The position numbers and the translations under genes are program-made. The notes under the pieces were generated by a model, which did not search any database, had not been told where the DNA came from, and was given only the letters and a program-made list of their open reading frames with translations. A stretch of DNA of 64,000 bases from an uncultured Clostridia bacterium (GTDB lineage Bacteria > Bacillota > Clostridia > TANB77 > CAG-508), in assembly GCA_934129745.1 (NCBI GenBank), contig CAKOWZ010000004.1, positions 31,190 through 95,189 on the forward strand, given 5' to 3'. How positions within the stretch are numbered: the stretch's first letter is position 1; each line of letters opens with the position of its first letter. Positions 30,737 to 39,026 of the stretch are shown here, piece after piece.

Positions 30737-32305
30737 GTGGATTTGTTTGATATAAATAAAATAATTAATAGATTAAAAAATCAAATTAAAGACGGAGTAT
30801 TGGAACAGAAGAGAAAAGCTAAAGGTAACAATGTAAAATCGTATAAACTGGAACCTAAAAAAATTAGTGTTACAAAATTAAAAAAAATAGCAGAATTAAA
30901 TAAAAAGAAATATTCAAAATTTGATTTTAAAGTAATGCAAAACTTTATATATGAATTTGAAATTACATGTGGTAAATTTTTAAGCCAAGCAGAATTAGCG
31001 CAGAGATTAATGGAAAACTTTAATGGTTGTATATTTGGTTTGGAAAGTGATAATTATGTAGCTGCATATCTTTGTGGAGAGGGTAAAAAAAATCATAATG
31101 TTGAAATAGCTAGAGATAAATTTATAGAATGCGATTCTAATACAAGGAAATCTATATTATTTCATGAATTGATGCATGCAGTTACATATAATTTGAAGTA
31201 TAATTGTGTTGGCTTTGAAAAATTATTAAATAAGGACGAGAAAAAGAAGACAGCATTTGTTGGTAAAGGAATTAATGAAGCAGTTGTTGAATATGTAACT
31301 AATAAAAGAAATAAACTATTTCCATTACCACCAGATGCAGGTGTTAAGGTTGGTTTCTACGACTATGCACCAGAGCTAATTGAGGTTTTAGATAAATTTT
31401 TAAGTGAAGGGACTTTAATAAATACAATAATAAATGTACCACAAAATTTAAATGATGTTTTAGGAAACAAATCTACAGCTATTGTAAAAGGCTTAGATTA
31501 CTTATTTTTAAATAATATGGATTGTAAGTATGATTGTAAATCATCACAAAATTATTTAGATACGCAAAATTCCAGAAAAGTATATAGTTATGTTTTAAAA
31601 AATATAATTGAAATAAAGTGTAAGGATGAATTAGATTATAAGAAAAAAGTTTTGGTTACATTAGATACTCTTAAAAAATTATCAAAAGGCAAATTAAAAA
31701 TTTGCAGTAATTATCCTATTTACGATTATTTATATACTAATATAGTAAGAGCTATAAAATCTGGTGTTCAATTTAAAGATATAGAATCTAACATTGATGA
31801 AGAACAAAAAAATATGATACATAAAAGTATAATAGTTCACAAACTTAAACATTGCAAGAGTGATGAGTTAGTGAGGTTACTTAATGATAAAAAATATTTA
31901 AGATCGATAAAAAAAGTTTTCAAAGATGAAAATTTTGAAGTAATTGATATGAATGCTTCATTCTATAATATGAATTTTAAACATACATTTATGGATGATA
32001 TATGTCAAATAGCTGGACTGAATGAAAATATAAATATTGAATTTTTACAATCAAATATAGCAAAAAAATTGGTCAAGAGAGGTATTGATTTGAGAAAAAT
32101 AGAATTTGAAGAGTGTTATTCAAAAAGTTTACCTAATGGAACATTTGGAACAAATATATTTGCTTTAAAAGAAGGGAAAAAAGAATATATTGGTACAGCT
32201 GTTAGTAAATGTAATAAAAAAGCAGATTATAAATTAGTACAATATGATGATTATGATGAGAAAAGAGAAACAAAAGTACAATGGATAACAATAGGTAGTG
32301 AATAA
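30737..32305 (+). CDS. HExxH-motif zinc metalloprotease-like protein, family unknown
   Basis: A 522-residue soluble protein with its own promoter. Residues about 140-180 contain LFHELMHAVTYN, a HExxH zinc site, and about 34 residues later GINEAVVEYVT, a possible third zinc ligand (Glu) as in gluzincins. The C-terminal 120 residues form a separate domain ending with KVQWITIGSE. No signal peptide is seen, so it would act in the cytoplasm. GTG 30737 is chosen because GGAGG at 30725-30729 is seven bases upstream; ATG 30707 has none. A toxin or defence role is possible but unproven. Confidence 0.65.
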   Translation: MDLFDINKIINRLKNQIKDGVLEQKRKAKGNNVKSYKLEPKKISVTKLKKIAELNKKKYSKFDFKVMQNFIYEFEITCGKFLSQAELAQRLMENFNGCIFGLESDNYVAAYLCGEGKKNHNVEIARDKFIECDSNTRKSILFHELMHAVTYNLKYNCVGFEKLLNKDEKKKTAFVGKGINEAVVEYVTNKRNKLFPLPPDAGVKVGFYDYAPELIEVLDKFLSEGTLINTIINVPQNLNDVLGNKSTAIVKGLDYLFLNNMDCKYDCKSSQNYLDTQNSRKVYSYVLKNIIEIKCKDELDYKKKVLVTLDTLKKLSKGKLKICSNYPIYDYLYTNIVRAIKSGVQFKDIESNIDEEQKNMIHKSIIVHKLKHCKSDELVRLLNDKKYLRSIKKVFKDENFEVIDMNASFYNMNFKHTFMDDICQIAGLNENINIEFLQSNIAKKLVKRGIDLRKIEFEECYSKSLPNGTFGTNIFALKEGKKEYIGTAVSKCNKKADYKLVQYDDYDEKRETKVQWITIGSE

Positions 32306-32412
32306 GATTTTATATAAATATATTACAATTTTGTAAAAGAAAAATTGTTTGGAATTAAAAAATAGATATTTGACATGGTGAAATCAAATATCAATATAGA
32401 CCTTTTTAATTT

Positions 32413-32607
32413 TTCGTAAAGTATCTAACTTTATGATAAAAGAGCAAAACCTAGATTAGTTGATATATCAGCTAATCTAGGCTTTAATTTTTTTTAGTTT
32501 CTCTTAAAAATTTTTTTGATATTTAATTTCAAAAAGTATTGAAAAATTTACTATATTACGATATAATTTAATTAGTATTAAATTCATAAAGTTAGATACT
32601 TTACGAA
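32413..32607 (+). promoter_or_regulatory. Candidate invertible promoter cassette 2 (ON orientation)
   Basis: Perfect 24-bp inverted repeats (32413-32436 and 32584-32607; core CGTAAAGTATCTAACTTTAT). Inside are a 32-bp near-perfect palindrome at 32450-32481, with A residues before and T residues after (bidirectional terminator), and a near-consensus promoter TTGAAA-17-TATAAT (about 32540-32570) pointing right at the gene at 32631. It has the same layout as cassette 1 but different repeat sequence. Inversion would place the terminator before the gene and turn the promoter away. Confidence 0.7.
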
Positions 32608-32630
32608 TGAAAGATTGAAGGAGTACCAGT

Positions 32631-32876
32631 ATGGAAGGTAGTGAAATTGGAAAATACTTTGAAGAACACGGCGATGAAATAAATGAAATGCTTAAAAGAA
32701 AAGAACAAGAAAACAATCAAAGAATAGAAGAAGAAAAAAGCAATATGGTTATAGGAAGTTATTTCCATGAACATGGAGAAGAAGTTAGAAAAATATTAAT
32801 AAGAAAATCTTTCAGCGATAAAGTAAAAGCAGAAGAAAAAGCAAAGGAAGAATTAAAAGTAATGGAGGAAAAATAA
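32631..32876 (+). CDS. Small protein with two copies of the IGxYFxEHG motif, under cassette 2
   Basis: 81 residues, very charged. GSEIGKYFEEHGDEINEMLK at the start and VIGSYFHEHGEEVRKILIRK from residue 41 are two copies of one motif. The same motif opens the 381-residue protein at 24806, where IRKSF also follows. It starts after GAAGGAG. It could be a truncated relative of that protein or a free-standing motif protein; function is unknown. The next gene starts directly after its stop. Confidence 0.65.
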   Translation: MEGSEIGKYFEEHGDEINEMLKRKEQENNQRIEEEKSNMVIGSYFHEHGEEVRKILIRKSFSDKVKAEEKAKEELKVMEEK

Positions 32877-33083
32877 ATGGAGTGGTATGAAATAATGATG
32901 CTTATTTTAATTGGTTTAATTTTTATAGGAGGTGCGGGATTTGGTACATGGTATGTCTTAAGACAAAATAAATCAATAATGGATAGAGCAAGAAAAATCG
33001 ATCCTACAGTAAAAACATTAGCTGATGCTCAATATGTATTACGAAAAGACATATTACAAAATGTTGGGAAAAATAAAGAATAA
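32877..33083 (+). CDS. Small single-pass membrane protein
   Basis: 68 residues with one helix near residues 6-27 (IMMLILIGLIFIGGAGFGTW), then a basic cytoplasmic or external tail. The ATG directly follows the stop of the previous gene, so the two form a two-gene operon behind cassette 2. The family is not recognised. Confidence 0.6.
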   Translation: MEWYEIMMLILIGLIFIGGAGFGTWYVLRQNKSIMDRARKIDPTVKTLADAQYVLRKDILQNVGKNKE

Positions 33084-33243
33084 TTACTTTATTATATAAT
33101 AAAAAAGTGTAATTGATTAGTTCGTTGAGGAATAAAGAATATTGGTTGAAAATCATTCTACCTTTTTGTATAATAAATTTATAAACTAAATAGTAATTTA
33201 TAGATAAAAATATAGTTCAGTTTAGTAAAAAAACTCAATATAT

Positions 33244-33272
33244 TTGCAATTAATATAAAACTGTGGTATGAT
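33244..33272 (+). promoter_or_regulatory. Putative promoter of the foreign-composition gene at 33378
   Basis: TTGCAA, 17 bases, TATGAT. It leaves a leader of about 100 bases before the start codon. The rest of the gap 33084-33243 shows no gene. Confidence 0.6.
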
Positions 33273-33292
33273 ATAAGCATCATATATGTATA

Positions 33293-33353
33293 ACGCTACT
33301 TATACAGAAAATAAATTATAAAAATTTTCTGGAGGGGTAGCGTAACCTCCAGA
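33293..33353 (+). promoter_or_regulatory. Structured leader with possible H-type pseudoknot
   Basis: TCTGGAGG (33328-33335) pairs with CCTCCAGA (33346-33353). The 10-base loop contains GTAGCGT (33337-33343), which is complementary to ACGCTAC upstream (33293-33299), so a pseudoknot can form. The gene's own AGGAGG lies 11 bases after the structure. It may be a cis-regulatory RNA; I do not recognise a known class. Confidence 0.5.
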
Positions 33354-33377
33354 GCGTATTACTTAGGAGGTAATAAT

Positions 33378-34091
33378 ATGATCGGATTCGGTAAATTTTC
33401 AAAAAAGGCAGATACTAAAATAATTACATCCCTCACCGACAATCGTTTGGTGAAAATCGACCCACAGGAGCCTGGTTTCTTTGATGAAGTTCTTCTTAAC
33501 TTCAAGTCAACAAATAAAAGTATCAATGATTTTATTGAAGCAGTTGCTGAGGTTAAGGAGGCGAGAATTGAAGCTTTCTACAAACCAATTTATGATCCTT
33601 CTGATGCTGGTGACCACCGGGTTACTTATATGAAGGGAATGAGACCTGCGACAGGTCATAGTTACAATTGGTGGGTTAAAACAGCCTCTAATATGCCTGC
33701 AGTTGAAGGTCGGCACTGGTGTGTGGCTACAGAATATAAGTATTATGCCTTTTTAGTATGGCTGATTAATCAACTGATCAAAGCTGAAACTTTAGAGGAA
33801 ACCTTGAATCAAATAATAATCGACTCGATAGAGTTAGGGCATTATGATAATTCTAAAGGCTCAACTAATGGGAAGTATTTAGAACCAACGGGATCAAGAT
33901 GTATTTGCGGGATTTATGATCTTGGTAATGTATTTAAAATTCTGGCATGCTCGAATCAGGAAGCCGGAGGCTTATGGCTTGGTGGTGGCGTTTACTTTCG
34001 TGATGGCCACAACCTTCCGCTTGCCAACCTCTACCATCTCACTAATGTAGATGGTGACGACAATTTTAGTGTGGGTATGCTTGTGCTTTAA
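33378..34091 (+). CDS. Unrecognised protein of foreign base composition
   Basis: A 237-residue soluble protein whose codons are visibly richer in G and C than all its neighbours (GCC, CTC, ACC, GGC and CGG are used). It has a Trp-rich middle (GHSYNWWVKTA, EGRHWCVATEYKYYAFLVW) and a Gly-rich C-terminal region (EAGGLWLGGGVYFRDGHN, VDGDDNFSVGM) that looks beta-rich and somewhat phage-structural or lectin-like. Two CGG codons are read as plain triplets. A recent arrival, perhaps from a phage, is likely. No homologue is recognised and no function is proposed. Confidence 0.7.
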   Translation: MIGFGKFSKKADTKIITSLTDNRLVKIDPQEPGFFDEVLLNFKSTNKSINDFIEAVAEVKEARIEAFYKPIYDPSDAGDHRVTYMKGMRPATGHSYNWWVKTASNMPAVEGRHWCVATEYKYYAFLVWLINQLIKAETLEETLNQIIIDSIELGHYDNSKGSTNGKYLEPTGSRCICGIYDLGNVFKILACSNQEAGGLWLGGGVYFRDGHNLPLANLYHLTNVDGDDNFSVGMLVL

Positions 34092-34176
34092 GTAGCACTG
34101 CTCACTGAAAAGAATCCAAACGAGTAGGGGACTTGCTTTGCAGGTCCTGTATTCATGTATGTAGAAAGGCAAAAAT

Positions 34177-34739
34177 ATGAAGTATTTAGTAATATCAGAT
34201 ATATATTATGCTAAAAAATAGAAGAAATTATTGGTAGAGAAAATCCGAACAAGATAATTTTATTGGAGGATTTGTATTATAATAACAATTTTAGAAATAT
34301 TGATTCTGAGAATAATAAACCTAAAGAAGTTGCTAAAATTTTAAATAAATATAAGGATATTATTTTATGTACAAAGGGAAATTGTGATAGAAAAGTTGAT
34401 GAAGATATTTCAGAATTTAATATAGAGGAATATATTGTGTTAAAAATCAATAATAAAGATGTTTTTTGCAGTCATGGACATATATATAATTCAGATAATG
34501 TTCCACCAATAGGGGATATTGTTTTATATGGTCATTTCTATACAGGATTTATTAAGGAAGAATATGGAATTGTATTTGCAAGTCCTGGATCAATTGCTTT
34601 TCCAAGAGGTGGAAGTAGGAACAGCTATTTGATAATTGATAATGAAACTTTAATTTTGAAAGATGTTGAGGGGAATATTATTGATGAGTTTTTGCAAATA
34701 CGCTTAAATAATGTGTATAGAAAAATAAAAAAAGTATAG
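34177..34739 (+). pseudogene. Decayed duplicate of the metallophosphoesterase at 29799
   Basis: The sequence follows the intact copy closely, including its ribosome binding site. It has lost 12 bases that encode the catalytic DIHGD metal motif, and a seven-A run is reduced to six (34213-34218), which shifts the frame. The downstream frame from 34263 still encodes GNCDR, CSHGH and YGHFYTG, with His replaced by Tyr in the last motif. It is not functional as a phosphodiesterase. Confidence 0.85.
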
Positions 34740-34794
34740 TAAAAGAAAGTTTTTTATGGTAAAATAAATAAAAAGCATAGGAGATGATTTTTAT

Positions 34795-34971
34795 ATGAGT
34801 GATAAACAATTAATTTTAAATACAGTTGCACAAATTGATGATGCTACAAGTTATGAAGAAATATTATATGCTCTATATCTGCAATATGAAGTTACAAAAG
34901 GAATTAAAGATATGGAAAATGGTAATGTAAAAACTAGTGAAGAAGTAAAGGAGATTATTAAAAAATGGTAG
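34795..34971 (+). CDS. Small antitoxin-like protein
   Basis: A 58-residue acidic helical protein (VAQIDDATSYEEILYALYLQ, ending SEEVKEIIKKW) after a GGAGATG-type ribosome binding site. The end overlaps the start of a short WSDTS frame by seven bases, as in RelB/ParD-RelE/ParE modules. The toxin gene is broken, so this may be an orphan antitoxin. Confidence 0.6.
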   Translation: MSDKQLILNTVAQIDDATSYEEILYALYLQYEVTKGIKDMENGNVKTSEEVKEIIKKW

Positions 34972-35048
34972 TTTGGTCAGATACATCAATAATGCATATA
35001 ACAGGCAGATGGAACACCATACAATTGAAGAGCAGTTATAAGCAATGA
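34965..35048 (+). pseudogene. RelE/ParE toxin remnant
   Basis: MVVWSDTSIMHITGRWNTIQ resembles the start of ParE-type toxins but stops after 27 codons, and no continuation is clear in the next 70 bases. Confidence 0.4.
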
Positions 35049-35122
35049 AAGAAAAATACGAATTTTCTAATTTATTATTAATTGTTAGTGAATGTCTAGA
35101 ATAATATAGTATCAAAATCACA

Positions 35123-35158
35123 CCTCCAATCATATTATACAAAAAATATGATTGGAGG
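35123..35158 (+). promoter_or_regulatory. Hairpin that sequesters the peroxiredoxin Shine-Dalgarno
   Basis: CCTCCAATCATATT (35123-35136) and AATATGATTGGAGG (35145-35158) form a perfect 14-bp stem with an 8-base loop. The right arm contains the GGAGG used by ATG 35167. No T-run follows, so translation control is more likely than termination. Confidence 0.65.
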
Positions 35159-35166
35159 TTTACTAT

Positions 35167-36034
35167 ATGGATTATGAAATAATGATGAACGGAAATGTAA
35201 AAATAGGACAAAAGGCTCCAAATTTTGAAGCAAGAACTACAATGGGAAATGTACAATTATCAGATTATCAGGGAAAATGGGTTGTCTTTTTCTCACATCC
35301 AGGTGACTTTACCCCAGTATGTACAACTGAAATAATAGCATTTTCAAAATCAAACAAATATTTTGAACAACTAAACACGCAGCTATTACGGAATAAGTAT
35401 AGACTCAATACCATCTCATCTAGAATGGGTATATAACATATATTGTATGACAGGAATAAAAGTACCATTTCCTATAATAGCAGACAGAAGCGGTGAAATT
35501 GCAAGAAAATATGGAATGATTGCAACAGATATAAGTAATACAGAAACAGTAAGAAATGTATTTATAATAGATGATAAAGGAATTGTCAGAACAATTTTAG
35601 TATATCCAATGAATGTTGGAAGATGGATTCCTGAAATATTGCGTATTGTTCAAGCTTTACAAGTAGCAGACAATAATAAAGCTTCAACACCAGCAAATTG
35701 GATTCCATGTAACCCAGTTATAATGCCAATTCCAACTACTTTTGACAGATTAATGGAAAGAAGAAAACAAATTCAAGAAGGAATTGTTGGTGGAATGAAT
35801 TGGTATTTAGGGTTTAAAAATCCTGATAAATGTTCGAAAATTTATGATAAAGTTGAAAATTCAAACAATATTAATCATATAGGAATCAGTGAAAACAATA
35901 GTGAAAGTAGTTGTGGTTGCGGAAACAATAGAGAAAATAATAGAGGAAATAATAGAGAAAATAGTATTGGAACTTCAGCAAATAACAGTGGAAAAAGTAC
36001 TGAAAACCAAAAAAACAATAAACCAACCACCTGA
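35167..36034 (+). CDS. Peroxiredoxin (1-Cys/Prx6-like), frame restored at one CGG site
   Basis: Reduces hydroperoxides with the peroxidatic cysteine in GDFTPVCTTE near residue 48. Triplet reading breaks at CGG 35389; dropping the C gives NTQLLGISIDSIPSHLEWVY, the standard peroxiredoxin helix after the active site. The restored protein has 288 residues, with the long C-terminal domain of Prx6-like enzymes (VYPMNVGRWIPEILRIVQAL, NWIPCNPV). It ends in an Asn/Ser/Gly-rich tail of about 60 residues that contains SCGCGNN and looks like a recent low-complexity extension. A hairpin hides its ribosome binding site. Confidence 0.88.
35389..35391 (+). other. CGG +1 recoding site 5 (peroxiredoxin)
   Basis: TTA-C-GGA-ATA: omission of the C gives QLLGISIDS. 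Zero frame runs on as an unrelated 17-codon tail to a TAA. Confidence 0.86.
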
Positions 36035-36173
36035 ATTAATTTAAATGTTAAAATAGAAAAAAATAAAGTTTTATGATACAATATAAATGTGATATAATAT
36101 AAAAGTAACAAAAATATAAATATTACAAAATATAAATGAAATATTATATAAAACAAGAAAGGCAGATGTAAAA

Positions 36174-36947
36174 ATGAACATAAAACAATCGAAAAAAAAT
36201 AAAGAAGTAACACAATCATCAAATAATAAAAAAACAAATTTAAAATATAAAATAATTAAAATATTAATAGCAATTTTCACAATAGCTATTATTGCAGTAA
36301 TATTAGTAAATGTGATACCAATTTTAAAACAAATAACAACACATGAAGGAAAAATAGCATTTAAAGAAAAAATACAAAATTTAGGAATACAAGGAATATT
36401 AATAATATTTGCTCTTGAAGTTGCACAAATTTTCTTATTTATTTTACCAGGTGAACCAATAGAAATTGTAGCAGGAATGTGTTATGGAGGTTTTTGGGGA
36501 ACAGTATTATTACTAGTTTCATCAACAATAATTTCAGCTATAATATTTTTCTTAGTTAGAATTTTAGGAAGAAGATTTGTGTATGAATTTAGTGATGAAG
36601 AAAAGGTTAAGAAAATAGAAAATAGTAAATTATTTAAAAACTCTAAAAAAATTGAATTAATAATGTTTATTTTATTCTTGATACCAGGAAGTCCAAAAGA
36701 TTTGTTAGTTTATATTGCAGGATTATTACCAATAAAACCTTCTAGATTTATTGTAATTACTACAATTGCAAGGATTCCATCTATAGTTTCTTCAACATAT
36801 GCTGGTGAAAAAATCTTAAATGGTGATTATAAAGTGGCTTTTATTTCATATGGAATAATAATTGCAATTGCAATTATAGCAGTGTTTATTATAAATTTAT
36901 TTGATAAAGATAAAACAGCTGAAAAAGCTTTTAGAGAAATAAAATAA
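36174..36947 (+). CDS. TVP38/TMEM64 (SNARE-associated, DedA-like) membrane protein
   Basis: 257 residues with about five helices. The family core is visible: PGEPIEIVAGMCYGGFWGT near residue 93, followed by VRILGRRFVYEF and LIPGSPKDLLVYIAGLLP. The N-terminus is basic and Asn-rich before the first helix. The family is linked to lipid transport or membrane homeostasis; a specific substrate is unknown. GAAAGG lies 16 bases upstream of the ATG. Confidence 0.87.
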   Translation: MNIKQSKKNKEVTQSSNNKKTNLKYKIIKILIAIFTIAIIAVILVNVIPILKQITTHEGKIAFKEKIQNLGIQGILIIFALEVAQIFLFILPGEPIEIVAGMCYGGFWGTVLLLVSSTIISAIIFFLVRILGRRFVYEFSDEEKVKKIENSKLFKNSKKIELIMFILFLIPGSPKDLLVYIAGLLPIKPSRFIVITTIARIPSIVSSTYAGEKILNGDYKVAFISYGIIIAIAIIAVFIINLFDKDKTAEKAFREIK

Positions 36948-36955
36948 GAAATCAC

Positions 36956-36983
36956 TTGAAATTTTTTAAATATATGTTATAAT
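36956..36983 (+). promoter_or_regulatory. Putative promoter of the response regulator gene
   Basis: TTGAAA, 16 bases, TATAAT. It ends 37 bases before the start codon. Confidence 0.6.
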
Positions 36984-37019
36984 TATTCACATAATAAGTA
37001 TAAATAAGAAGGTATTGTT

Positions 37020-37718
37020 ATGTGCAGTGAAGATCAAATAAAAATTTTAGTGGTTGAAGATGATTCTTGTATAATTGAAAGTTTGAAATACATATTAAGA
37101 AAAGAAGAATATAATGTAATTACAGCTAATAATAAAAATGATGCAATTACATTAATAAATGATAATGAGTTTGATTTATTTTTACTTGATGTTCAATTAC
37201 CAGATGGAACTGGATTTGATATTTGTAAATATATAAGAACAAAAAATGATAAACCAATTCTATTTTTATCAGGAAGAAATGAAGAATCAAATATTGTATA
37301 TGGATTAGATTTAGGTGCAGATGATTATATTACAAAACCATTTGGAAATAGTGAGTTAATATCAAGAATCAGGTGTATTTTGAGAAGATGTGAAATTCAA
37401 AAAAGATCTTCTAAAATAATTTCATATAAGAATATAAAAATTGATACAGATAAGATGAAAGTATATAAAGATTTGGAAATTGTTGAATTAACAAAATTAG
37501 AATATAAAATTTTAATGATATTCATACAAAATATAAATAAAATAATAACAAGAGAAGAAATTTTATTAAAAATATGGGATATAAATGAAAATTATGTAAA
37601 TGATAATACTGTTTCAGTTTATATAAAAAGATTAAGAATTAAATTATTTAACTCTGAAGAAGAAGGAAAACAAATACTTCAATCTGTAAGAGGTGTTGGT
37701 TATATATTAATTAAATAA
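37020..37718 (+). CDS. OmpR/PhoB-family response regulator without an adjacent kinase
   Basis: A 232-residue transcription factor. The receiver domain has the acidic pair VVEDD, the phosphorylation Asp in LFLLDVQLPDG near residue 57, and the switch lysine in YITKPFG. The winged-helix output domain includes ELTKLEYKILMIF and ends VRGVGYIL. A sensor kinase would be expected next to it, but the neighbours are a membrane protein and an acetyltransferase, so the partner is elsewhere. It has its own promoter and a terminator directly downstream. Confidence 0.93.
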   Translation: MCSEDQIKILVVEDDSCIIESLKYILRKEEYNVITANNKNDAITLINDNEFDLFLLDVQLPDGTGFDICKYIRTKNDKPILFLSGRNEESNIVYGLDLGADDYITKPFGNSELISRIRCILRRCEIQKRSSKIISYKNIKIDTDKMKVYKDLEIVELTKLEYKILMIFIQNINKIITREEILLKIWDINENYVNDNTVSVYIKRLRIKLFNSEEEGKQILQSVRGVGYILIK

Positions 37719-37726
37719 ATTATAAA

Positions 37727-37764
37727 AATGACTAAAATTTTACTTTTTTAGTCATTTTTTTGTC
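37727..37764 (+). terminator. Rho-independent terminator
   Basis: AAAAATGACTAAAA and TTTTTTAGTCATTTTTTT form a strong stem with a T-run. Confidence 0.85.
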
Positions 37765-37821
37765 ACTTTTGTAAATTATAATAATACTCACACAGTTTTG
37801 CAAAGAAGGGGAGGAAATTGT

Positions 37822-38511
37822 TTGAAAAATTTTAAAACTAATAATACAATTATAAGGAGATTTAGACTATCAGATGTAAGTCAAGTTCAAGAAAATTTTA
37901 AAAACAAAACTAATTTTAGTGATTTACTAAAAACTTTTGAATACTTAGATAAAAGCAAGGGATTTGAAGTTTGTAAAATGATAGTGAAATCTTGTATAAG
38001 AGAGTTTGATTCAAAAGAGCCTATTTGGGCAGTAATAAACAGAAAAAACAAAAAATTAATTGGATATATAAGAATTAATAATTATTCAAGCAAAAACAAA
38101 AGATGTAACATAGTATGTGCCATGTCAGAAGAACATTGGAATAGTCAATGTATGAAAGAAGCTGTTTATGTAATCTTAGGGTATTGTTTTAATAAAATGA
38201 AAATAAGGCTTGTTGAATGTTCACATTATTGTAGAAATGAAAAAATGGATAACATATTATTAGATATTGGTATGACAGAAGAAGCTATTCTAAGAAACAG
38301 AAGATATGAACCTCAAACTAATACATATTCTGATTTTATAATTTTCTCAATTACTCAGTCAGAATTTTATGAAAAAAACAATTTTGGTAAATTAGTAAAC
38401 AAAGTTATTAATTTTAAGAAATATGCTAGCAAAACAGATGAAGATGAAAATGAAGATACAAATAAAAAGATAATCAAATTTCAAAATAATATCAAATCAA
38501 ATTGTGCATGA
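37822..38511 (+). CDS. GNAT-family acetyltransferase (RimJ/RimL-like)
   Basis: 229 residues. Residues about 8-170 follow the RimJ/RimL-type GNAT pattern: an N-terminal IIRRFRLSDV strand, LIGYIRINNYS, then the acetyl-CoA region SEEHWNSQCMKEAVYVILGY, and NEKMDNILLDIGMTEEA. The C-terminal 50 residues are Lys/Asn-rich. TTG 37822 is chosen because GGGGAGG is seven bases upstream. The substrate (ribosomal protein, antibiotic or other amine) cannot be told. Confidence 0.8.
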   Translation: MKNFKTNNTIIRRFRLSDVSQVQENFKNKTNFSDLLKTFEYLDKSKGFEVCKMIVKSCIREFDSKEPIWAVINRKNKKLIGYIRINNYSSKNKRCNIVCAMSEEHWNSQCMKEAVYVILGYCFNKMKIRLVECSHYCRNEKMDNILLDIGMTEEAILRNRRYEPQTNTYSDFIIFSITQSEFYEKNNFGKLVNKVINFKKYASKTDEDENEDTNKKIIKFQNNIKSNCA

Positions 38512-38655
38512 AATTCATAATATGTATAAAAAAATATTAAATAATGCATAATAAAATAGGACTTAAATTAAGAAATTGATAATTTTAAATAGAAAAATTT
38601 GAAAGTCGCTTAATAAAATAGTCCTATTTTTATAGAAAGGATTTGGTGATTGACA

Positions 38656-38820
38656 ATGGAAAGAAATCAAAAAATAAATTGTACTGTAGAAAGCTGCAAA
38701 TATAATGAAATTGGGAAAGGTGTTTGTAGTCTAGAGCAAATTAAAGTTGCACCTATAAAGAATTGCAACACTAAAAAAGCTGATGAATCTATGTGCAGTA
38801 GCTATATATTTGAAGAATAA
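38656..38820 (+). CDS. DUF1540-like small cysteine protein
   Basis: 54 residues with five or six cysteines in the DUF1540 pattern: INCTVESCKYN, GVCSLEQIKV and MCSSYIFEE. It probably binds a metal ion; function is unknown, and members are common in anaerobic Firmicutes. A GGACGCGTCC palindrome follows immediately. Confidence 0.8.
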   Translation: MERNQKINCTVESCKYNEIGKGVCSLEQIKVAPIKNCNTKKADESMCSSYIFEE

Positions 38821-38885
38821 TGTGCAATTGGGGACGCGTCCCTGTTGCATGCATCGTGCAATTAGGACGTGTCCCCAATTGCACA
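38821..38885. repeat. Dispersed palindrome (TGTGCAATTGGGGACGCGTC family)
   Basis: The two ends, TGTGCAATTGGGGAC and GTCCCCAATTGCACA, are inverted copies, with inner GACGCGTCC, GTTGCATGCATCGTGCAATT and GGACGTGTCC. It is the largest and most symmetrical member of the family in this window. Confidence 0.85.
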
Positions 38886-38918
38886 GACAAAAAACGTTGA
38901 TAAATTAAATGCAAATTA

Positions 38919-38947
38919 TTGATTTTTTGTAAAAAATAATATATAAT
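38919..38947 (+). promoter_or_regulatory. Putative promoter of the PhoH gene
   Basis: TTGATT, 17 bases, TATAAT. A leader of about 75 bases follows before AAGGAGG. Confidence 0.5.
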
Positions 38948-39026
38948 AATAAACATAAAAGTTCTTACACCAGCTATGTATAGATGGTAAAAGTCTTTTA
39001 AATAATTATTTAAGGAGGTCATTATT

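Noticed and set aside
33378..34091. Diversity-generating retroelement target gene
   Set aside because: The Gly-rich C-terminus looked lectin-like, but no reverse transcriptase, template repeat or accessory gene is present in the window.
37020..37718. Two-component operon with the acetyltransferase gene as partner
   Set aside because: The downstream gene has GNAT, not kinase, motifs, and a strong terminator separates them.
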